A stretch of DNA of 10,024 nucleotides from Candidatus Nitrosopelagicus sp. (GTDB taxonomy: Archaea; Thermoproteota; Nitrososphaeria; Nitrososphaerales; Nitrosopumilaceae). Where the stretch lies: the NCBI GenBank assembly GCA_018691945.1, contig JABHJJ010000129.1, positions 1 to 10,024 on the forward strand, in the 5' to 3' direction. Below are positions 5,697 through 10,024 of the stretch, piece by piece (position 1 is the first letter of the stretch; each line of letters starts with the position of its first letter). The position numbers and the translations under genes are program-made. The notes under the pieces are model-generated. The model was not told the origin of the DNA, searched no databases, and saw nothing but the letters and a program-made list of their open reading frames with translations.

Positions 5697-6515
5697 ATGA
5701 AACTATCAATTGCAATACCTGATTCATCATTAAAAGATGAGAAAAAACATGAAAATAAAACACGGAAAATTTTTCAGATTGCACGTGCCGCAGGAATATT
5801 TCAGATAAACAATATAATAATTTACAAGGATGGACGAGAATTTGAAAATGACTCGAAATTATTATCTACAATTCTACGATATCTAGAAACACCTCAACAT
5901 TTCAGAAAACGCTTGTATCCTAAATCAGGATTGTTACAATTTGTTGGAGCATTATCCCCAATTAAGATGCCAAATCAAGGAGGAACATCAGATGCAAAAC
6001 AAGTAAAAAAAGACGATATAAGAGAAGGAGTAATTTTTCCAAAAGAGGGTAGAAAATTCATAGACCTAGGAATTGATTATTCAGTTCCATATCATGGAAA
6101 AAAAGATATTGGAAAAAGAACAATAGTAAAGATCAAAGATACATTTCCAAATTTTACAGTGTATGATATAGAAAAAAATCAAATTCCAAAGTTTTGGAGT
6201 TATAACGTAAAACACGGAGGGAATTTATTTTCACTTCTCAGCGAATGGAAAGGCCCAAAAATACTCACAAGCAGAAAATCAAAAAAGATCAAGGAAGAAG
6301 ACATGCAAAAGATTCTTTCCTCAAAAGAAGAGATTCTAGTAGTGTTCGGAACAACAGATAAAGGAATTCATGAGATGTTAGATAAAAAGATCAACAATAT
6401 TCAAAATTTTAAAGCATGGAATTTTTTCGCGCACCAAGGAACAGAAACAGTTCGTCTTGAAGAAGCAATTTTGGGATGTTTGTCAATTATCAACGCTCAA
6501 GCATTCAACAGATAA
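5697..6515 (+). CDS. SPOUT RNA methyltransferase, COG2106/MTH1 type
   Basis: 272 residues. It matches the archaeal putative RNA methyltransferases of the MTH1 group. The N-terminal half of the SPOUT domain begins MKLSIAIPDS, with KIFQIARAAGIFQINNIIIY at 24-43. A beta-rich insert, likely OB-like, covers about 80-170 (LQFVGALSPIKMPNQ, DLGIDYSVPYHG). The C-terminal SAM-binding knot is shown by VVFGTTDKG (215-223) and FFAHQGTETVRLEEAIL (243-259). The family uses SAM and probably modifies rRNA; the target base is not shown here. In many archaeal genomes this gene lies just before rpl3, as it does here. No Shine-Dalgarno motif is present, and the AT-rich stretch ending at 5696 is too close to be the TATA box for this start, so it may be read through from psmA. 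Confidence 0.85.
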   Translation: MKLSIAIPDSSLKDEKKHENKTRKIFQIARAAGIFQINNIIIYKDGREFENDSKLLSTILRYLETPQHFRKRLYPKSGLLQFVGALSPIKMPNQGGTSDAKQVKKDDIREGVIFPKEGRKFIDLGIDYSVPYHGKKDIGKRTIVKIKDTFPNFTVYDIEKNQIPKFWSYNVKHGGNLFSLLSEWKGPKILTSRKSKKIKEEDMQKILSSKEEILVVFGTTDKGIHEMLDKKINNIQNFKAWNFFAHQGTETVRLEEAILGCLSIINAQAFNR

Positions 6516-6516
6516 A

Positions 6517-6524
6517 TTATAAAA
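6517..6524 (+). promoter_or_regulatory. TATA-like box of the 36-residue mini gene
   Basis: TTATAAAA, centred about 22 nt before the ATG at 6542, with no ribosome binding site between. The box begins one base after the stop codon of the methyltransferase gene. Spacing fits a leaderless mRNA. Confidence 0.5.
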
Positions 6525-6541
6525 AAAATTACAATCACAAT

Positions 6542-6652
6542 ATGAAAAATCAGAAAAAATTTTTGATATTAGCTATATTAGTAGGAATTGTCGGAGTAGG
6601 GATCGGTGCGGTTACAATTTTTTCAATGGTATCAGAATTATATTCTCCATAG
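6542..6652 (+). CDS. Tiny single-span membrane protein, 36 residues
   Basis: An ATG at 6542 opens 36 codons ending in TAG (6650-6652). The product starts with a basic tail (MKNQKK), has one hydrophobic Gly-rich helix (FLILAILVGIVGVGIGAVTI, residues 7-26), and ends FSMVSELYSP. The helix contains small residues at short spacing (GIVGVGIGA), a pattern that often packs helices against each other. The basic N-terminus predicts an outside C-terminus. A good TATA-like box is centred 22 nt upstream. The frame fills the centre of the 215-nt gap before the ribosomal operon. Its build (short Lys-rich start, Ile/Val/Gly helix, short tail) matches the two minus-strand mini genes at 1584-1688 and 4757-4876. 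Function unknown. Confidence 0.6.
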   Translation: MKNQKKFLILAILVGIVGVGIGAVTIFSMVSELYSP

Positions 6653-6695
6653 AAAATATTTCAATAATCAATAAAGAAAATTGAGATTCTCACAG

Positions 6696-6703
6696 CATAT
6701 AAG
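6696..6703 (+). promoter_or_regulatory. TATA-like box of the uL3 ribosomal operon
   Basis: CATATAAG followed by a run of G residues, centred about 31 nt before the uL3 ATG. This predicts a leader of only a few bases. No other promoter-like stretch of similar quality lies between the mini gene stop at 6652 and uL3. Confidence 0.45.
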
Positions 6704-6730
6704 GGGGTTAACGATACTTTTCATTTATCC

Positions 6731-7726
6731 ATGGGACATAGAAAACGTAGTCAACCAAGAAGAGGAAGCTTAGCATATTCTCCTAGAATACGTGCAAAAA
6801 GTATGGAAGCCCGAGTTCGTGCATGGCCAAAAATAAACAGTGAAGAGCCAAGACTACTCGCACATGCAGGATACAAAGCAGGATGTGTGCAATTGGTCAG
6901 TATTGACGACAGAGAGCACACACCAAGTCATGGAAAACAACTTGTAACACTTGGAACAGTCATTGCAACACCACCAATTACAATAGTAGGGATTAGAGGA
7001 TATTCAGTTGATACTAATCATACAAGAAATGCAGAATTTGATTCATTTGCAAAAGATTTACCAAAAAATGTACAAAATAATTTAAAAATTAAAACAGAAG
7101 GAACCCCAATTGATGAAGCAGAAAAACATTTGAGAAAAATTAAAGAGATTTTTGCAATAGTCACAACAACCCCAGGAGATGTCAGTTTAGAAATGAAAAA
7201 ACCATATATTTTTGAGGTTAAAGTCGAAGGAGGAGATATACCAAAACAATTTGCATTTACTAAGGAACTATTAGGAAAAACTGTCAAAGTAGATGAAGTT
7301 TTTGAAAATGGAACATATGTCGATACTGCAGCAATTACAAAAGGAAAAGGTTGGCAAGGTGTAATTTACAGATGGGGAGTAAAAAGAAAACAACACAAAT
7401 CAAGAAAGACCGTCAGAGAAGTGGGGTCACTAGGTCCAATTTCACCACAAAGTGTCATGTATACAGTTCCAAGAGCAGGACAAACAGGATTTCATCAAAG
7501 AATTGAATATGATAAGAGAATAATGATAATGAGTAATACAGAAAAAGAAGAATATAAAATAAATCCTGACGGAGGATTCAAACACTTTGGAAATGTTGCA
7601 GGAGATTTCATAATTGTAAAGGGATCAGTGCCAGGTACCTATAGAAGGTTAATCAAACTTAGAAAACAAATTAGAAATGAACCAAAAAAGATAGTCAAAC
7701 CAAACGTATTGGAGGTTGTAATCTAA
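6731..7726 (+). CDS. rpl3: Large-subunit ribosomal protein uL3
   Basis: 331 residues, the archaeal/eukaryotic long form. The N-terminus is typical (MGHRKRSQPRRGSLAYSPRIRA compared with archaeal L3), followed by AHAGYKAGC (45-53) and the conserved central block KGKGWQGVIYRWGVKRKQHKSRK (204-226), whose basic loop reaches towards the peptidyl transferase centre. GSLGPISPQ, VPRAGQTGFHQR and DFIIVKGSVPGTYRR follow. It helps start large-subunit assembly and binds 23S rRNA. This is the first gene of the visible ribosomal operon. The stop TAA shares one base with the ATG of uL4 (TAATG). Confidence 0.95.
   Translation: MGHRKRSQPRRGSLAYSPRIRAKSMEARVRAWPKINSEEPRLLAHAGYKAGCVQLVSIDDREHTPSHGKQLVTLGTVIATPPITIVGIRGYSVDTNHTRNAEFDSFAKDLPKNVQNNLKIKTEGTPIDEAEKHLRKIKEIFAIVTTTPGDVSLEMKKPYIFEVKVEGGDIPKQFAFTKELLGKTVKVDEVFENGTYVDTAAITKGKGWQGVIYRWGVKRKQHKSRKTVREVGSLGPISPQSVMYTVPRAGQTGFHQRIEYDKRIMIMSNTEKEEYKINPDGGFKHFGNVAGDFIIVKGSVPGTYRRLIKLRKQIRNEPKKIVKPNVLEVVI
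7711..7716 (+). promoter_or_regulatory. Strong Shine-Dalgarno motif of uL4
   Basis: GGAGGT inside the last codons of uL3, 9 nt before the uL4 ATG at 7726. It is the best ribosome binding site in the window and confirms that the organism uses Shine-Dalgarno initiation for inner operon genes. Confidence 0.75.
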
Positions 7727-8538
7727 TGAAAAGAACTGTTCTAACAATTAATGGTAAGAAAGATAATGATATTGAACTTCCAAATGTATTTGAAACAGAA
7801 GTTAATCGTACATTAATTCACAGAGCATTCATCAATTTACAAACACATGGATTTCAGAAACATTCTACAAAACCAACAGCAGGGATGGAAGTAGTTGCAG
7901 ATTCAAATGACCCACCAACTGGCAGAGGAGTTGCAAGAATTGCCAAGATCAAAGGAGGAGGAGGAGGACGTGCAGGACAAGCAGGAGAAGTTGCATCAAC
8001 CAGAGGAGGACGTCAAGCACACCCACCAATTGCTGCTAAAGTGATTTACAAAAAAATAAACAAAAAAGAAAATAAATTGGCATTATGTTCAGCACTGGCG
8101 GCCACAACTTCAAAAGAGTTAGTTGAGAATAGAGGTCACAAAGTAGAAGGAATTGATGCATTTCCATTAATAATTTCAGACGATATTGAGAAAGTTTCTA
8201 AGACCTCAGAATTAATCAAAGTTCTAAATGACTTGAAAATTACTCAAGATGTTGACAGATTAAGAAGCAGAAAAAGAAGAACAGGGAAAGTCGCATTAAG
8301 AGGTAGAGTCTCAAAAGTAGGAAAAAGTGCATTGTTTGTTGTATCAAAAACAGAAAATATTTCAAAAGCAGCAGGAACTATTCCAGGAATTGATGTATGC
8401 GCTGCAAAAAACCTAAGTGTTCTTAATTTGGCACCTGGTGGAACATTAATTAGATTAACAGTATTTTCAAAAAAAGCAATTGAAGAAATTGCGGAAATTA
8501 AATCACGACATCTTGAATTAATGGTGACATTGAAATGA
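7726..8538 (+). CDS. rpl4: Large-subunit ribosomal protein uL4
   Basis: 270 residues, archaeal uL4. The key stretch is the long basic loop GGGGGRAGQAGEVASTRGG (77-95) with RQAHPP after it, which enters the ribosomal exit tunnel. The globular domain continues with KVIYKKINKKE, LCSALAATTS, and the C-terminal DVCAAKNLSVLNLAPGG. It overlaps uL3 by one base and uL23 by four (ATGA), and has the strong site GGAGGT upstream. The loop is encoded by five GGA codons in a row (7954-7968). Confidence 0.95.
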   Translation: MKRTVLTINGKKDNDIELPNVFETEVNRTLIHRAFINLQTHGFQKHSTKPTAGMEVVADSNDPPTGRGVARIAKIKGGGGGRAGQAGEVASTRGGRQAHPPIAAKVIYKKINKKENKLALCSALAATTSKELVENRGHKVEGIDAFPLIISDDIEKVSKTSELIKVLNDLKITQDVDRLRSRKRRTGKVALRGRVSKVGKSALFVVSKTENISKAAGTIPGIDVCAAKNLSVLNLAPGGTLIRLTVFSKKAIEEIAEIKSRHLELMVTLK

Positions 8539-8801
8539 ATGTAGAAACTGCAACTAAAATCATTCTAAGACCATACATTACAGAGAAGACATATGCATTA
8601 GTAGAAAATGAACAAAAAATTTGCTTTTTAGTTGAAAAAGAAGCAACAAAACCGCAGATCGTTGAAGCAGTGAAAACACTGTACAACGAAGATGCAATAA
8701 ACGTAAAGACAGCAAGAACAATTTATGGAAAAAAGGCATTTGTTAAATTTAATTCTCCAGATAAAGCAAGAGACTTGGCAAACAAAGTCGGAATGATGTG
8801 A
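8535..8801 (+). CDS. rpl23: Large-subunit ribosomal protein uL23
   Basis: 88 residues, normal for archaeal uL23. It has IILRPYITEKTYALVE (9-24), the family signature, and the C-terminal VKTARTIYGKKAFVKF. uL23 sits at the tunnel exit and docks SRP and the Sec channel. The start overlaps the uL4 stop (ATGA at 8535-8538), with GGTGA at 8523-8527 as the binding site. The gene normally after it in archaea, uL2, is absent; uS19 follows after 50 nt. Confidence 0.95.
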   Translation: MNVETATKIILRPYITEKTYALVENEQKICFLVEKEATKPQIVEAVKTLYNEDAINVKTARTIYGKKAFVKFNSPDKARDLANKVGMM

Positions 8802-8805
8802 TTGG

Positions 8806-8811
8806 TATAAA
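8806..8811 (+). promoter_or_regulatory. Possible internal promoter before uS19
   Basis: TATAAA right after the uL23 stop. A start about 25 nt downstream (near 8833) would give uS19 a leader of about 18 nt holding the GGAG at 8838-8841. Placement at the uL23-uS19 junction, where uL2 is missing, makes an added promoter plausible, but a chance match in AT-rich DNA is possible. Confidence 0.3.
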
Positions 8812-8849
8812 TGGCTCATAAAATCAGAATTTTGCAAGGAGACATGTAA
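8811..8849 (+). other. 12-codon mini-ORF in the uL23-uS19 gap
   Basis: ATG at 8811 opens MAHKIRILQGDM, ending with TAA two bases before the uS19 ATG. It has no clear ribosome binding site. It could keep ribosomes moving from uL23 to uS19, or act as a leader peptide, or be chance. It shows no likeness to the uL2 N-terminus. Confidence 0.2.
8838..8841 (+). promoter_or_regulatory. Shine-Dalgarno motif of uS19
   Basis: GGAG, 10 nt before the ATG at 8852. It supports the start chosen for uS19. Confidence 0.5.
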
Positions 8850-8851
8850 AA

Positions 8852-9247
8852 ATGGTCAAGGTATTTAGCTTCAAAGGAAAATCTGCGGAAGAATTACAGA
8901 AAATTCCTAACGACGAATTATTCACATTACTCAATTCTAGACAAAGAAGATCACTGAAGAGAGGACTTTCAGATAACAAAAAGAAATTGATTGCAGAAAT
9001 TAAAGATGCAAGAGATGGAAAAAATAAAAATCCAATCAGGACACATCAAAGAGATCTTATAATTTTACCATACATGATAGGAACAACAATCAACGTCTTT
9101 GACGGAAAAGAATTCAAACCAATAGGAATTGGTGCAGAGATGGTTGGACATTACATAGGAGAATACGCAATTACAAACAAGAGAGTGAATCATGGAGCAC
9201 CAGGAGTAGGTGCATCAAGATCTAGTTTGTATGTACCACTAAAGTGA
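8852..9247 (+). CDS. rps19: Small-subunit ribosomal protein uS19
   Basis: 131 residues, the archaeal form with an N-terminal extension of about 60 residues compared with bacterial S19 (FSFKGKSAEELQKIPNDELF, then SRQRRSLKRGLS). The core shows RTHQRDLIILPYMIGTTINVF (64-84), EMVGHYIGEY (96-105) and the C-terminal RVNHGAPGVGASRSS (111-125). It binds 16S rRNA in the head of the small subunit near the A-site. The start is supported by GGAG upstream. The stop TGA lies 5 nt before the uL22 ATG. Confidence 0.95.
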   Translation: MVKVFSFKGKSAEELQKIPNDELFTLLNSRQRRSLKRGLSDNKKKLIAEIKDARDGKNKNPIRTHQRDLIILPYMIGTTINVFDGKEFKPIGIGAEMVGHYIGEYAITNKRVNHGAPGVGASRSSLYVPLK

Positions 9248-9252
9248 TTAAA

Positions 9253-9711
9253 ATGGGAAGATACAATTATGCATTTCAAAATTTTGATGCAACAAAACAT
9301 GTTCGAGCTTCAATCCGTGAAAAGAAAATCTCTCACAAACATGCAAGAGAAACAGCAACTGCAATCAAAGGGCTTACAATTGAGAAGGCAAGAGATTACA
9401 TGCTAAGTGTAATTGCAAAAGAAAGAGCAATACCATTTAGAAGATTCAAGAACCAAGTTGGACATAGAAGTGATCCAGGAATGATGTCAGGCAGATACCC
9501 AGAGAAAACAGCTGGAGAATTTATAAAATTATTAGACAATTTAGAATCAAATGCAGAATACAAAGGAATGGATATGGATAGATTAAAAATCATAAATGCA
9601 ACAACACACAAGGGCGTAGTGATTAAGAGATTTATTCCAAGAGCACAAGGACGTGCAACCGATAAAAATGACGTTTTAACACATGTAGAATTGGTAGCAC
9701 AGGAGTTTTAG
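9253..9711 (+). CDS. rpl22: Large-subunit ribosomal protein uL22
   Basis: 152 residues from the ATG at 9253 ([20 protein letters not shown]). The archaeal L22/L17e features are visible: [21 protein letters not shown], the archaeal insert [20 protein letters not shown], and the C-terminal hairpin [15 protein letters not shown] whose tip lines the exit tunnel. An in-frame GTG at 9244 would add three residues, but it belongs to GTGAT (9244-9248), which pairs with the 3' end of 16S rRNA; ATG 9253 is therefore preferred. It is preceded by uS19 and followed by uS3 after 2 nt. Confidence 0.93.
   Translation: MGRYNYAFQNFDATKHVRASIREKKISHKHARETATAIKGLTIEKARDYMLSVIAKERAIPFRRFKNQVGHRSDPGMMSGRYPEKTAGEFIKLLDNLESNAEYKGMDMDRLKIINATTHKGVVIKRFIPRAQGRATDKNDVLTHVELVAQEF
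9701..9705 (+). promoter_or_regulatory. Shine-Dalgarno motif of uS3
   Basis: AGGAG within the last codons of uL22, 8 nt before the uS3 ATG at 9714. Spacing is ideal and fixes that start. Confidence 0.65.
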
Positions 9712-9713
9712 AA

Positions 9714-10024
9714 ATGTCAGCAGTGAAGAATGTAATCAAAGATAACTACAACATGATGTTGTTGAAAGATTATCTTAGAGCAAAAATCAAAGATGCAGGA
9801 TTTTCAAATGCAGAGGTTTCAAAAACCCCTACTGGAACTAGAGTTATCTTACATGTCACTAGACCTGGAATTGTGATTGGTAGAAAAGGAACAGGAATCA
9901 AAGAACTAACAGAAAAATTAGAATCAGACTTTGGATTAAAGAATCCACAAATTGCAGTTGAGGAGATTACAAAACCAGAATTATCTCCAGCAGTGATGTG
10001 TAACAGAATGGCATCTCATCTTGA
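9714..10024 (+). CDS. rps3: Small-subunit ribosomal protein uS3 (3' partial)
   Basis: The N-terminal 103 residues are present before the window ends. They contain the KH domain of uS3: [20 protein letters not shown] (44-63), with the GRKG loop (56-59) that binds RNA, then [11 protein letters not shown] and [15 protein letters not shown]. uS3 lies at the mRNA entry channel of the small subunit. The order uS19, uL22, uS3 is the conserved one in archaea and bacteria. AGGAG lies 8 nt upstream. The C-terminal domain lies beyond the edge. Confidence 0.93.
   Translation, partial: MSAVKNVIKDNYNMMLLKDYLRAKIKDAGFSNAEVSKTPTGTRVILHVTRPGIVIGRKGTGIKELTEKLESDFGLKNPQIAVEEITKPELSPAVMCNRMASHL

Noticed and set aside
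7018..7287. Minus-strand frame inside uL3
   Set aside because: It is antisense to a conserved ribosomal gene; its composition mirrors the Lys-rich plus strand.
8498..8837. Two overlapping minus-strand frames across uL23 and its downstream gap
   Set aside because: Both are mostly antisense to uL23, very rich in Cys and Phe, and contain no family motif. I also checked this area for a displaced or broken uL2 and found none.
9396..9611. Minus-strand frame inside uL22
   Set aside because: It is antisense to a conserved ribosomal gene without start signals.

Overview
The window is an A+T-rich piece of an archaeal chromosome. It most likely comes from a marine ammonia-oxidising thaumarchaeon of the Nitrosopumilus type. 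The evidence is an archaeal-type proteasome alpha subunit, archaeal ribosomal proteins in archaeal order, a CdvB/ESCRT-III cell-division protein, a SPOUT RNA methyltransferase of the type often found upstream of archaeal rpl3, TATA boxes about 22-28 nt before many first-gene start codons, and AT-rich codon use. The assignment to this lineage rests on recognition of the proteins, not on a database search.

Layout. (1) 1-401: the 3' end of a gene for a protein with a C-terminal membrane anchor, overlapping by ATGA a small Cys/His protein. (2) 453-1583: bioF, the PLP enzyme of biotin synthesis, from its own promoter with a TTG start. (3) 1584-1688, minus strand: a 34-residue single-span membrane protein whose stop codon touches that of bioF. 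(4) 1784-3602: a CcdA-like membrane thiol carrier followed by a membrane-anchored thioredoxin-like protein. Together they are the two halves of the DipZ protein, which is a single polypeptide in many bacteria; a hairpin plus T-run ends the unit. (5) 3704-4360: a CdvB-type ESCRT-III protein, meeting tail to tail a minus-strand 110-residue protein of unknown function (4357-4689) and a second tiny membrane protein (4757-4876). (6) 4933-6515: proteasome alpha subunit (psmA) and a COG2106-type SPOUT methyltransferase. (7) 6542-6652: a third tiny membrane protein. (8) 6731 to the end: ribosomal operon uL3, uL4, uL23, uS19, uL22, uS3 (cut by the window edge). uL2, which normally sits between uL23 and uS19, is absent; that place holds only a 50-nt gap with a TATA-like box and a 12-codon mini-ORF.

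Two patterns run through the window. First genes of units start at or very near the predicted transcription start (leaderless), while inner genes of operons carry Shine-Dalgarno motifs or overlap the gene before. Gaps that look empty hold tiny one-helix membrane proteins, each with a TATA-like element at the leaderless distance. These tiny proteins are the most likely undescribed content. Three further points deserve attention: the split DipZ pair in a lineage believed to use copper proteins rather than c-type cytochromes, the closeness of a CdvB gene to the proteasome gene, and the displaced uL2. No rRNA, tRNA, CRISPR array, insertion sequence or phage gene was seen.
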